Below the pieces are notes generated by a model. That model did no database searches, was not told the origin of the DNA, and was given only the letters and a program-made list of their open reading frames with translations. The translations under genes and the position numbers were made by a program. Positions 1 to 10,899 of a stretch of 49,428 bases of DNA are shown here, piece by piece (position 1 is the first letter of the stretch; each line of letters starts with the position of its first letter). The stretch lies in NCBI GenBank assembly GCA_004802705.1, contig SGPL01000227.1, positions 1 to 49,428 on the forward strand, read 5' to 3'. The DNA comes from Bondarzewia mesenterica (taxonomy: Eukaryota; Basidiomycota; Agaricomycetes; Russulales; Bondarzewiaceae).

Positions 1-110
1 TGATGAAAAGAGAAAGGGCAACTTGTAATATGATCAGGTGTAGGAGGAGATTGAACATGAAGCTGCGAGAACTGTGGAAAAGAGAGGAAATTTGCCCCCC
101 TCATTATAAT
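1..110 (-). pseudogene. Region downstream of pol, with internal polypurine tract and leader of a third ORF
   Basis: On the minus strand this stretch follows the chromodomain. It holds a purine run (positions 91-102, read as GAGGGGGGCAAA) and then sequence alignable to 30860-30960 of the complete element, just upstream of that element's extra ORF. This suggests the left element carried the same downstream ORF, but only its leader lies in the window. Confidence 0.5.
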
Positions 111-174
111 TTTTATTATCCTCAATAATTGGTTGATAGGGACAGAGGCAATGTGGGGCTTATCGCATGTAGGT

Positions 175-600
175 AGTTTTTGTGGAATTCTTTGAAGGAT
201 AAATGTGGGTCTTCTATGACTTCTTTTAAGTCTTTATAAAATACCCATTCATCATCCGTGGGGAGTAGCCCTTCCATCATATCAGATATTATAGATTTCC
301 ATGGAATATATGGGAGTCCAATAGTATTTCTACCTCATAAGCTGGTTCATTATCTATGAGGTCAAGTAAGTTGAGTCTCCTAAAGTTTGGGCCATGTGCT
401 GAGGTTTCAACATATGGCATGATTAGTGATAGGTGAAATACTGAGTGGATTTTCCATATGCTTAAAAGCTTCAGCTGAACATTCATGGGTGACAGCGTAT
501 TTAAGATTAAGAAGGGTTCGTATCTACGAGGGGTGAGCTTTGCTGAGGGGTGAGTAGTGGCAAGGCTTTTTGCTTCTAGCCACACTTTGTCTCCCTTCTA
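175..600 (-). pseudogene. Integrase C-terminal module and chromodomain (pol C-terminus)
   Basis: The open frame at 289-585 encodes a GPY/F-like module: a VWLEA-like start, then RRYEPF (the usual RRYGPF with G to E), then a WKIHSVFHLSL stretch typical of fungal gypsy integrases. It runs on into EVEILLDSHIF and, through stops, into WKGYSP and a DDEWVFYKDL-like end. That is the EVE...ILD...YLVKWKGY pattern of a chromodomain, used by chromoviruses to target histone-marked chromatin. A one-base frameshift falls near the WKGY motif. The best in-frame start is internal, because this is a fragment of one polyprotein. Confidence 0.85.
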
Positions 601-879
601 ATACATCTTGCCCCTTTTTAGTTCTTTCTGAGCCATAACTTGTGCTGCTAAGTTATGAGATGCAATAGTGTCTTTTTAAATTTCTTCTAGTTGCTTTAGT
701 TTGTGCAAAACTGCGGGTAGTGTCAAATCTTCCAGGATTTTTGTCAATGTCTGTGGGGTGTATCTCATAATTAGTTTGAAGGGGGCTTTCTTTGTTGATG
801 AGTGTACGATAGAGTTGTGTGTGAACTCTACAAATGGTATTAAATCAGCTCGGTCATTGCCTTAAAAATTGCAGAAGAT

Positions 880-1410
880 TCGTAGAAACTGTTTTAGTGA
901 CTAATTTATTCATTTAGTCTGCCCATTTGACTGAGGATGGTAAGCAGTAGACATTGCTTGTTTAATTCTGAGTTTTATACATAGCTCCTTTGTAACTTTT
1001 GCAGCATACTACAGGCCTCTATCTAATATAACCTTTCTTAGCAGACAGTAATGCCTCCAGACATGGTTCTGGTAGAGGTCTGCTGTTTGTTCGGCTGTGA
1101 TTATCTTGTGGCATGGCATAAAGACCACTCCTTTTGATATGTTGTAGTCTACAAAGACCAAAATTGAGTCAAACCCTTTAGACATTGGAAGATCTATGAT
1201 GAAGTCTGTGGAGACCACTTAAAAAGGGAGTACGTGGACATCTGCTGAGATGAGTATTATGGGCACATCAGGTCAATTTGACTAGTTCTTTGAGGCCTAG
1301 CATGTGGCACACCCTTTGATGTATTCCCTAATGAACACCATCATACTTAGCCACCAAAATTCTCGTTGCACTAATTTGATTGTTTTTCACTCTCCAGGGT
1401 GTCCTATTGT
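880..1410 (-). pseudogene. Integrase zinc-binding and catalytic core (pol)
   Basis: The N-terminal part (about 1410-1240) shows an FWW motif and a GCATC stretch, the CxxC half of the HHCC zinc-binding domain. The open frame at 1009-1218 gives VSTDFIIDLP, which keeps the first catalytic Asp, a SKGVVFMPCHK stretch and VILDRG with the second Asp. The third catalytic residue lies beyond the stop near 1009. Frame interruptions make it non-functional. Confidence 0.85.
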
Positions 1411-1559
1411 GAGCAAGTCATGGTGTTGCCATGTGATTTCCCTTTACAGGTCTCGATTCTTAGGTACATAGATGTGCCCTCTGTATAGGATCAAATTATC
1501 TTCTACGTTCCATTGCTCTATCCCCTTGATTAATAACCCAGGCTTTATGGACTTGATCA

Positions 1560-2250
1560 AGTCCAAAGTGAGGGTGATTTCATCATCTAGATTTTTTGAG
1601 CTTTAGATTCAGTCTTTTAGAGAGTCTTTCATGACATCATTCCCTATTTCGAGTGCCTTGGCAAACAGTGATTTATCTAAAACTACTCTGTCCTTATTGT
1701 CTTGTCCCCTATTATTAAAGTCTGATCATTTGGACAGTCCATCTGGTGTGCACTTAGTTTCCTTAATGTGGTAGATCTTGAAGTTGAAACAGGTTAGAAA
1801 AAGTGCTCAATGTGCTTATCAGTGATTCAGCTTTCTGGCATCCCTGTAGAATGTTAGATTCTTGTAGTCTGAATGAACCTCAATTAAGTGGCCTGATCCC
1901 TCTAAGAAGTGCCTCCATGCTTTGAATGCTCAGATAATTGCCAGGAGTTCTCAGTCATAGACATTATAGTTCCATTCTGCAAGGGAGAACCCTTTCAAAA
2001 CATAAGTGCAAGGACACCACTAGCCATCACTTGTTTTTTTGCGACAATATTCCTCCAGTTGCTGTGAGTGATGCATCTGTGTCAATCCTGAATGGTTTTG
2101 TGGTGTCTAGTTGGATTAATACCAGTGTAGATATAAATGCTCTTTTTAGGGCATCAAAGACTTTTTGCTATGGGTTGTTCCAGTGCCACTTGACATTCTT
2201 TTTTGTGAGGTCATGCATGGGCTGAGCCAATCGAGCATACCCTTTGATGA
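1560..2250 (-). pseudogene. RNase H-like region (pol connection and RNase H)
   Basis: By position and by comparison with 28660-29260 of the complete element, this is the RNase H domain that removes the RNA template after first-strand synthesis. It is broken by many stops. The plus-strand open frame at 1938-2225 is a shadow of this region. Confidence 0.7.
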
Positions 2251-2286
2251 ATTATTGGTAGAAGTTTCTGAAGCCCAAAAATGACC

Positions 2287-3000
2287 TTATATCTCTAACT
2301 TGCCTAAGGGTTGACTAGTTCGACAATCCTCAATTTTGACTGAGTCTATTTTGATTTTGTCATGGGAGATGATAAAACTTAGGTAGTCCACTGTGTCAAC
2401 CTCAAATGTGCACTTTTCTAGCTTGAGGAAGAGGTTATTTTCTGCTAAGCAATGGAGTATTTCATTGACAAGCTCTCTGTGCCTTTCTATGTAAACTATT
2501 GCCACTAGAATGTCATCCATATAGATAATCACCTTACCAGTTACAATAAGATCTTTAAACAGTTCATTCATCATCATCTGGAAAGTTGCCAATGAGTTGG
2601 TCAGCCTGAAGAACATAACCATTGGTTTGAATAGACCTCTATTTATTAGAAATGCCACTTTTGCCTGGTCACCTTCTGTGATACAAATATTATTGTAGCC
2701 CCAATGAACATCCATTTTTGTGATGATGCATTTGTCCTTTAGGCTTTCTATAATGTCCAAGCTGAGGGGGAGAGGGTACTGGTTTTTGATGGTGTATTCA
2801 TTTAGCTTTCGGTAGTCCTGGATGGGTTGGAGTTTTCCATCTTTTTTTTGTTATGAAGAAGAACAGTGATGCACAGGGGGATTTTGAAGTCCTTATCATT
2901 TCTCTCTTCAGATGTTTTTCTAGAAACTGGTTGAGTTCCTCCTATTCATGCCATGCAAGAGAAATTATCTTTGTAGATATTTCATCTGATATGCTGGGTT
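2287..3000 (-). pseudogene. Reverse transcriptase (pol), YMDD motif present
   Basis: The open frame 2760-2287 contains [31 protein letters not shown] and [10 protein letters not shown] in canonical Ty3/gypsy order, with the catalytic YMDD at 2523-2512. The fingers region continues upstream to about 3000 through stops. This enzyme copies element RNA into cDNA inside virus-like particles. It is the best-preserved part of the left element, and the homologous block is at 27925-28660. Confidence 0.93.
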
Positions 3001-3339
3001 TGAGTTCAATGCTTCTTTTTCGAAAATCCTTCTATATGTTAGGTAGTGAGTGGAGATGAATTTTTCGATTGACTTCTTCAGTTTATCCCTTCCTGCCTCT
3101 TCTGCTAACTGTTGAGAGATAGAGGTTGCATTGACTTTCTTCTCAGCCCTGCAGCTATGAAGGATCTTCCTAAGCAACTGCTTGTATTACCAGTTTTACC
3201 TGTTCCTTTCACACTAGTATGAGCAGTTTTGAAAATGAATTGTCTCATTTCATCAGTCAATTGTTGGGTTGTGGGTTCTCAACCAAGGGAGTCCAAGGAT
3301 TATTTCATCATCGCTAATATCTGACATATATAGCCTCAT

Positions 3340-3600
3340 TATTTCAACATGGTTTTTGATCTGCAGTCAGAGATAGACAAATTCCTTAATCTGCCTTAGG
3401 ACATTTTTTGTGTTGTCGACATTCCAGATTTTGATTTCATTCCTTAGTCTTGTTGTTCTGAGCCCATACTTTTGTACTGCTTTCCAGTGAATAAACCTTT
3501 TAGTTGCTCCACTATTTATCATTGCTTTTATTTTAATGCTTTTCAATGCCACTCTGAAATATCTATGATGCAATCTTTAGTTATTCTCCTTCTATAGATT
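3340..3600 (-). pseudogene. Retroviral-type aspartic protease (pol), active-site Asp changed
   Basis: The open frame 3573-3367 has the context IKAMINSGATKRFI, where the catalytic triad D[ST]GA is expected. Asp is replaced by Asn (GAY to AAY, a G-to-A transition), so the copy would be inactive. The sister fragment at 21380-21410 still reads MIDSGAT. The protease would process Gag and Pol. Confidence 0.85.
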
Positions 3601-3663
3601 CTATAAAAATAGAGTTGTCATAGCAGCCCTTCATCCAAAGCCACGTCTAAAACTTTGGACTCA

Positions 3664-5250
3664 TCAAAAATCCTCCTTCTTCTCATCATCTTTATCATTG
3701 GATTCAGTGAGTGCCTCTTTTTCCTCTATTGAGAGCTTCCTGATGACCTTTTTGAGTTCCTCTATAGTCATCTTCTTGCTTCCTCCTTTCTCTTTTGTTG
3801 TTCTAGCGTGAACATCCTGGTCTGGGCATTCTCTAGCCTAATGCTTAATATTGCTACACCTGAAGCAATGCCCTTTCTCCATATACTGCTTCTTATCCTT
3901 CTCTAAGAGGATGTTTGTAGCATGCACCTTTGCCTTTCCCTTCTATTCTTTCTGTTCTTTTCCCCTATCCACATCCATGGTGTTAAAGTCTCGTGCCTTG
4001 TTTCCCCTTGGTATCCAACTTCCTTTGTCCTTCTGAGTGGGGTGATGTCTATCCAGAAAAGACTACAGTTTGTGCCACTGGTTATCAGCAATGGTAGCAT
4101 CCTTGTACCATTCATCAATTTGTCTGGTACTAGGTTCTTCTGATAGACTTCTTTTATGATTGTGGGGTTTAGTGCTTCCATGAAGTATTCGATGAGCACA
4201 GGACTTTTAGTATTTTTAGATTCTAATATCAGGTTTCTGAATTCAGATGAAGTCATTGGCTGTACACTGTCCCTGCTTGATTTAGGCCAGCTTCATCTTG
4301 GCATTTGCTGTGATGTTTGCATCTGCAAATTGAGTGACAAATTGGTTCCCAAAGTTTTGCCAAGTCCTGTAGTCATTGAGCTTTTTATATTTCTCGATCT
4401 AAAGTCTCTTCTACATCTCGACTATCCCTCCTTCTAGATATGATAGAGTGAAGAGGACCTTCCTTTGTTCATATACTGCCCCGGCATCATTTTGAAACTC
4501 TTTCGGCTTTCTCCTGAAGTAGATCTTACATTTCAAGATAAAGATCCTGGAGCTTTCTCGTTTCTCATCAAAAGGGGAGGGGGTTTTGATCTTGGGCCCT
4601 GACTTATTTGATGGATTAGTGATTGCCATTCCTTGAGCAGGAGGTAGAGGTGGTACAAGTGGAGGGTTTGATAGTAGTGGGTTTGGGACTTGAGGAGGTA
4701 GGTGCAAGAATGGGTTTGCTTGAGCAGTAGGCAGCAATGATGATGCTGGTGGGCCTTGTTCTGGCTCTTGTGAAATCTGTGGGGAGTTTTTGGGTGTGTT
4801 ATCCTGAAGTTCTTATTAGATATTAGGTTGTGGCGAGACTATTGGTGGGCTGCTGGCCCTAGAAGTGCCTGGGGGTGCATTCTTCTTATTTTTTGCATGA
4901 AGTGCTGCAGAAGATACTGTAGATCCTCCTTGAATAGATTGAGAAACTAATTCTTTTGTTTCATTGAAGAGCCAAGTCTGCTGCTAAGTATCATAGTGAA
5001 TGAAGAAGACAGCTTTATCTCCATCTTTAAGAGTGTTTAGATTAGTGCAAGAAAGGTATTTCTTATTGAATGCACTGTACCTTCCTCCTAAGGGGATCTG
5101 GACCCCTAGTGGTATGATATTTCTGGACAAAATAGTGCCCTATCTTCTTGAGCTAAGATATTTGCTGCTGTCTGCACTGATGACGCTACTGCAAGCCATC
5201 ACTCTAATATTCCTTAGCACTTCTCTGAAGGTTAGCTGCTTTGGACTCTT
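3664..5250 (-). pseudogene. Gag polyprotein (capsid and CCHC nucleocapsid)
   Basis: N-terminal Gln/Ser/Pro-rich sequence is followed by a retrotransposon gag domain (open frames 4737-4411 and 4256-3903: KCKIYFRRKPKEFQND, VLFTLSYLEGG, LIEYFMEALNP) and one CX2CX4HX4C knuckle near 3870-3830 (CFRC...H...AREC). An acidic/basic tail ends in a double stop TGA TGA (3666-3661), in the same place as in the other two gag copies of this window. The true start is uncertain; homology to the complete element begins by about 5250. Confidence 0.88.
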
Positions 5251-5336
5251 TATTACTCAAACTTGTTAGGCCTTCAAATGCAACTGGACAGGTCTATAGT
5301 CTTTTTCTCAGGTTTGGTCTTGGGTTTGTTTGAGAG

Positions 5337-5346
5337 AGCTTGATAT
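5337..5346 (-). promoter_or_regulatory. Self-priming primer-binding site (left gypsy element)
   Basis: Read on the minus strand the site is ATATCAAGCT, 3 nt inside the LTR. It is the exact reverse complement of the 10 nt at 5565-5556 inside the LTR, placed where transcription should start. That is the arrangement of Tf1/sushi-type self-primed chromoviruses. No tRNA-complementary site was recognised. Confidence 0.72.
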
Positions 5347-5349
5347 AGT

Positions 5350-5769
5350 TGTCAAGTTTGTTGGTCTTCTGAGGCATGACTTGATAGTTTTGCTGATTTG
5401 TGCTAATGATAGCAGGTTTCTGAGGATTGAGTTGTGACACTGATCTGTAGAATCAGATTGAGCAAGAAGCTTGCACAGTCAAAGGATCAAGGACTAGAAC
5501 CTTGTATCGATTGCAAAGGCAAATCAATATACAAACATGAGGTTAGACAAAGAAGATATCAAGCTAAAGAAAATAAAGTAGTTCAAGAGATTATAAATAG
5601 TGTGACTGCAGTGCACAGACTAAGATAATGTAATAATACAAGGGCACATGTGTGAAAAAGGCTGTAGATAGGTAAGGATCACAGATAGCTAAGCTGCCTC
5701 ATTAGAAGTGATGATATAAACATTCATAGTAAGTCAAAAAGAAAAATGTAAATGTTAGCATTTATGACA
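5350..5769 (-). repeat. 5' LTR of the left gypsy element (420 bp)
   Basis: On the minus strand it begins TGTCATAAATG and ends CTTGACA, matching the termini of the LTRs at 25215 and 32514, although the interior has diverged strongly. It carries a TATA-like TATTTATAA (5599-5591) and the R-start motif AGCTTGATAT (5565-5556). The inner boundary is set by the primer site and gag leader shared with the complete element. Confidence 0.88.
5556..5599 (-). promoter_or_regulatory. LTR core promoter: TATA box and predicted transcript start
   Basis: TATTTATAA starts at 5599 on the minus strand, and AGCTTGATAT begins exactly 34 nt downstream at 5565. The complete element shows the same 34-nt spacing, which fits a TATA-dependent start. 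The first bases of the mRNA would then be the primer. Confidence 0.65.
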
Positions 5770-5774
5770 CTAGA

Positions 5775-6087
5775 CGAAGATACGGGAAAGGATACCTTGA
5801 GAGAGATGTCATCCAGGAGGCCAGCTAAAATTAGAGTCAGTAAGATGTAGGTAGAAAGATAAGGATAACACATACTCTACCACATCTGAAGGATGAGACA
5901 GATTAATATATAATTGATATAAACAAGGAAAAGACATACAGTTCATGAGCCATCAAAGTCGCTCAAATCCTTGGTAAGTCAGCAACAGATTAGCATGAGT
6001 GTATAATTCACACTACATCAAGATGTTATCAGCTCTTCAACTTTCACAGGGCTTAAAAGTGACCTACTTCATAAATGTCATGATCAG
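5775..6087. other. Spacer between LTR and the minus-strand gene
   Basis: No clear gene was found. A short plus-strand coding-like stretch begins beside the LTR and is followed by a GTAAGA donor-like site, and minus-strand exon-like pieces can also be read. The gypsy element may therefore have landed inside or next to a gene, but I cannot decide the strand. Confidence 0.3.
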
Positions 6088-6895
6088 TCACATAAGAACA
6101 CTTCTACTGTAGCTTAGATCATTCGTCCAAATTAGCACTGCAGCCTTGATATCCCTAAATCTCAAATCTATATCCACGAACACCTGCTGTTTAATCTTGC
6201 CCACTACCTCTCTATCTTCTACATTTGATGCTGGCAATGGTGGCTTTGCCAGTAATAGGTGATGCCATCTGCAATGCCTATAGTGTTTCTCAGATGAAGT
6301 AGACATCTCCAACCTATATGGTAAGGTTCAAGCCATCTATGACACAGCTGGAAGACCCTGGCCTTCGAGGCAGATAATAATGGCACAATTGACTGGATGC
6401 AAGAACACTAACATACACTGCCATACTTATGAGTATAAATCCTCTTTAGCACCTTCTTTAACTTGTTCTTCACAGGAAGAAAGAAGATAAATAAATGAGA
6501 TCATGAACTCACCAAATGATCATGCTCTCACATTTTCAGATCTACTAGTCTTTTCTAAAAATTCCACCACTGTTTGCATGCCCTCTGATTCAGGCATGCT
6601 CATCCATGCTCTAGCCACTAGGTTGCATATACTGCAGAATGCTAAAGGCATGTGAGATGAGTACATATAGAGATTAAAATAATGAACACACCTTGATTTA
6701 AACTTGGAGATCCTTCATCTCTGTCATTACTTATTACTGCAGAAGGATCTGAAGATTTATCAATGAGGAATAATAGTCATTATTACTTGCAGTTGAGAGG
6801 ACAGCAGTGAGTGGCGTAAGATGAGGATCATAAAATATGATGGTGAGTGGCTCGTGAGAGGTTTTTTGTACATGATAAGGATAAGCATGAGTCAT
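6088..6895 (-). CDS. Unidentified four-exon gene (about 240 aa), a few in-frame stops
   Basis: I do not recognise the product. An ATG at 6895 opens exon 1 (6895-6787), followed by exon 2 (6748-6692), exon 3 (6641-6513) and exon 4 (6467-6088). The three introns (38, 50 and 45 bp) have GT-AG ends, and all joins keep one frame. Residues run from MTHAYPYHVQ through ICNLVARAWMSMPESEGM and an acidic ENVRA stretch to the C-terminal IDLRFRDIKAAVLIWTNDL. About four in-frame stops (TGA before SF in exon 3; TAA, TAG and TGA in exon 4) sit at likely former Gln/Arg codons, so the copy is probably a recent pseudogene. No membrane segment or known motif is seen. It is divergent from the 7301 gene. Exon limits are by eye. 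Confidence 0.55.
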
Positions 6896-7300
6896 GGTCT
6901 CACATCATGTGGAAGATGATGGAAAATGAGAAAATGTAGAAGAGGCAAAAGCAAAATAGGGCAGAGTGCAACAAGTTGAACTACTACAATAGATCAACTT
7001 GTTATTTTACTTATCAGTAATCGGGTATCCGGTCATCTAGATAAGCCAGACTACAATAAGTTGATCAAGCTGTCTAACAGCTGTACTAGTCAGAGTTACA
7101 ATACTACTATACAACTGACTATACAACTTTCCTACTATTCAATTTATACCTAATTGTGGGAAGAAATTCCCTAAAGTCATGAATTTTGCGTCACTTGGGC
7201 TCACGCATGGGGCAGCTCTTGTAAAAGGATGCTTCTCATTTTAGGAATTGTAAATAGCCCATATTCTCATCTGCATTTTGCACTGGTCTTCTAAAAGGCC
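6896..7300. promoter_or_regulatory. Divergent intergenic region between two spliced genes
   Basis: This 405-bp spacer separates the ATG at 6895 (minus) from the ATG at 7301 (plus), so it should hold both promoters. The last 60 bp before 7301 resemble the sequence before the ATG at 46534. No firm TATA or operator can be named. Confidence 0.4.
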
Positions 7301-10300
7301 ATGCCACTAAAGAAGTGTAAGGCCTCTAAGGCAACATCTGCACAGTGAGTGTTGTGCATTTTGCCTACTTACTTTTATTGACTTCTGTTCACAAAGCAGA
7401 AAGTGTTGAAGATGTCTCGCAGAGCACTGTCAGTCATCATATCAATATTTTCATTCAAACTATGTGTGCTGATTGATGAACATTGCTACTTATTTGTCAA
7501 TACGATCTTCAAGTGCTCGAAAGATGTCAGATGATGAGTTTGAACGTAAAACATCTTCAGACATTGGAGAATTGTTGTATGTTGCAGAAGTTATTTTACT
7601 GTTACGTTCTATACTTATATTTATCTGATACTTATTGTAGACTGTCACCTGACATTAAAGAGTAAGTTCTATTAGTGGCACTTGCATTTTTGGCTTTGTC
7701 TCATGGATATTCACTCAGATCTCATACACATTAATAGCGTGCAATGCTGTGAGTTTATTTAAATACATTTTTTCTTATTTCAAATAGTAATCAATGCAGT
7801 CCATCTCATTTTAAGAATAGTGGTGAACTCGAGCTTGTTTCATTGGTGATAAAGTATGCATCTTAATTTCTATCTTTCCATTGCATAAATCTTAAATGCT
7901 GGTGTTGATAAAAAACAATGGGTATCTTGTAGTGAAGACAATCAGTGAAAGCAAACTCAACTATACCATGATAACATGATGCAGTCTGACCCATCTATAG
8001 AAGATCAGTATGAGGAATAGAATAGGTTTTCATGCAATTCATCTGAATGGTAAGTGCTGTACAGTGAAGGCTAGTTCTATAATAATGCTAACTTTGTTTT
8101 AGAAGGGATGATACCACTTTTACTAATGGAGGTGGAGATGACACCATTAATGTCATCTCTTCTTCTCGAGACATCACCCCCCTGCAAGATCTGTAAGTTT
8201 TTTTGATATCTGTATGTTGCCTGCTCCTCATATTAATGTTTCATCAGCTCACATTATTTTCTCACATTTTTTAGCACAAAGCTTGTTGATCGTGATCTGG
8301 ACTCAAATGCTATCAGCAAACTGATCATATTCCCAACCATTGATGATCTTCAATTTTTGCCAAAATATAACTAGTATGTCATTCGACTTCTATCAATGTA
8401 TGTTTCTTCAGTGCTTATCACTCACATAGATATCAAATCAAATGATTTGGATCTCCTCATTCTAGTTCTTCTTATGCACTGTCCAAGTAAGTTATAAATA
8501 GTGTTACTCTTTACTTTTTTCTGATATTTTTGTAATGATTAGCACTCTGGTGACTCTGACGTCTTAAAGGTATAATCTTGGTAATGATACTGATATAGGT
8601 GGATATTTACTGATGCTATCGACCCTCTTTGTTGCAAGGAATATCATGAGGTGCATGTGTGCTATCTGATATATCATATGAGACAAAAGGTTTATAAATC
8701 ATTATAGTTTGCATTCTTTTAGTCACGCTACAAATCAAGAAGATTCTGATGCACAGGAGACTTTGGATGAAGAGCAGTTTTTTGTGCATGAATGGGCTTT
8801 GCTGCATGAACATCATTCTGCATAGGAACAGTCCACCACACAACTGCAGCTTTTAACCAACTGATTCACTCCACAGAATGCGAGCCCAAATGTGTATATC
8901 ATGTTTATTGATCCACACGAATGGCGACTATCTTACAAAACTTATATAGAGAAACAGTCATGGCAGGTCCTCCACTGGCCAACTACACAGGTTTGATTTT
9001 GAAGGCAGCTGCATAAGTCTTAAATTGACATCATCACATCATGATTATTTCTTACTTACTGCAAATTTTTATAGTGCAAGAAATACTCGCAAGGTTGTCA
9101 TTTGGGATAGTCCTTTCTAGCAATTTTGATCAATCAACATGAACATTCTGCTCACAAATTTCACTTGGTCAGATACATTGTATGTTTAGCAGAATTTGCA
9201 CTTCTACTTGTATTTCTTATAAATTTCTCTTCAGCATGTTACAGAATATCATGACCAAAAAAACTGAGGGCATAGTCTATAATCTTACTTTTGCTGATCC
9301 TTGGCAATTTTCAGCTCTGAACCCCTATAATATCATCTCGCATTTGTCAAATCAACAAAACAATTTGTATTTATCTTCATCTCCAGTGCTCTTAGTTCAA
9401 TTTGGTATCCTGTCTCAATCTTTTCTCAACAATGCTATTTTTGCCAATTCAAATCTAGGCATCATTGCCAAACACATCACCATCTACCTCATTATGCATT
9501 TATGGAAGCAGTCAAAACAGTTTATATCATCTATTGGCAATGACTGCAACAAGTTGATTTTTTTATCGAAAGTGAAAGATGAAGGCATATCCTTCAGTAT
9601 GTGCATAATGACCATTCTGATGAGTTCTACTTATGAGTAGAAAACCACAGTCATGTTTTCTTAAACTGATGATACACCTTTCCAATTCAGCAGCAACCAG
9701 TACTCCAATTGTGCAGAAGAAGCAGCCATCCTGGCTAACTTAATCTCTAGCTCAGAAATCTAACTCTGCTGCTACTAGATCGAAAGCTTCAGCTTTACTT
9801 AGTAGTCTTTCTGTGATTGCTACAAGTGAGTCTTAGTCATAATATGAATAATTTCTCATTTATTATATATTATACAGTGCCTATCTATGATTGCTCTTAG
9901 GCATTCCTCCCATCACCACCTGCACAGTTCACATTTTGTGAATACAGTGTTTGGCTAAGAATTTTAGATGGCAATTTACCGGTTGGGGCTTTGGTCACAG
10001 TATTGCATATGATCATGTTTTGGAAGATTTCGAGAGGTAAAGTGGCTTTAAACTTGAATATAAATAGCGTGTGCTTTTTGATGAGGCTAATAAAGACTAG
10101 GTACTATGATGTAAATGTGTGTATGATTTTAAAGTTCAATGAGAAGCATACTCTAGCTCTGGCAGTATTTGATATCTAAATAAGAAAAATATAGCCTGTC
10201 TCACTGATTGTGCGTTGCACATTGTCTTCTCCCCTCACTCATATTAATATATTACTCTCTCACTTGATATATAAACAAGATCATCAATATCTTCAAGAAT

Positions 10301-10479
10301 TACAAAAGCAGATACTTCTTTGCTGTATCATCTGCCTTGCTTGCTGATGACCTATGATGTGACTCATCTATTCTCACCAGCGAGTCGTGCAACATGCTTA
10401 CCATCATGAATCAGCACACTGACCTTTTGCAGTCTATTCACTCAATAGACTCTAATGACCTAGTATTTTTTGGATAAGC
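7301..10479 (+). CDS. Unidentified intron-rich gene, a dozen or more exons, mostly readable
   Basis: I do not recognise the product. From ATG 7301 the exons join in frame over short GT-AG introns at 7345-7399, 7464-7513, 7601-7640, 7662-7787, 7854-7932, 8050-8102, 8193-8274 and 8374-8411. They continue, with less certain joins, through 8487-8542 and 9180-9244 and introns near 9831 and 10190, to a last exon ending in TAA near 10479. Early residues are MPLKKCKASKATSAQ, then acidic, Ser/Asp-rich stretches (ARKMSDDEFERKTSSDIGEL; LVDRDLDSNAISKLIIFP). Later comes VYIMFIDPHEWRLSYK, and the long clean exon 9245-9640. A few in-frame stops and one phase problem near 8543 suggest recent decay or misjudged splice sites. 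No catalytic motif was seen. First-exon similarity to 46534 makes it a repeated family. Confidence 0.6.
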
Positions 10480-10899
10480 TTGCTTTTTAATTATTATTCT
10501 CATAATGGCATCATGCAGAAATCATAGCTTCTAGTATTTTTTTGTTTCAAACTCTGCAAAAAAAAATTAAATAATGAATGAGATGATTTAAGCAAGCAAG
10601 CTATAAATCATTTACACTAAATGAATATTATAAATTATATATTAAAATTATGTAGATGGCTTGATAAAATATCTGGCTTGAATACTATAAATATGTCAAA
10701 GAACAATTTATTGTATAATAGAAATGAGCATACAGCAAATGAATAGAAAAAAGTATTGAGTAGCAAATGAAATTAAGTGATTGTAAGTTATAAAGAACAA
10801 GCTGCAAAAATACCTTCAAGATTTAAGCACAAAGATTTATTATTAAATTTAAATCCAAATGAGGTATAAATTATAGATAAAATCTATTTAATGTATTTT
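10480..10899 (+). other. AT-rich junction before the Helitron helicase
   Basis: From about 10560 the base composition drops sharply to AT. The stretch just upstream of the helicase motifs probably holds the end of a Helitron Rep-to-helicase linker, but no motif is safely read. Ambiguous bases lie near 10923-10932. Confidence 0.35.

Larger units (their letters stand above)
1..5769 (-). mobile_element. Ty3/gypsy chromodomain LTR retrotransposon, 5' part, cut by window edge
   Basis: Read on the minus strand the order is 5' LTR (5769-5350), primer site, gag with a CCHC knuckle, aspartic protease, reverse transcriptase with YMDD, RNase H, integrase, GPY/F-like module and chromodomain. This is the order of Ty3/gypsy chromoviruses. 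Every domain is read through in-frame stops and a few frameshifts, so the copy is dead. The gag-pol sequence is clearly homologous to the complete element at 25215-32915. The 3' LTR lies beyond the left edge. The five bases outside the LTR are CTAGA (5770-5774), the expected target duplication, which cannot be checked without the other end. Confidence 0.93.

Noticed and set aside
1938..2225. Plus-strand 95-aa ORF
   Set aside because: It is the antisense shadow of the RNase H region of the left gypsy pol.
5434..5628. 64-aa plus-strand ORF
   Set aside because: It lies wholly inside the 5' LTR of the left gypsy element, antisense to it.
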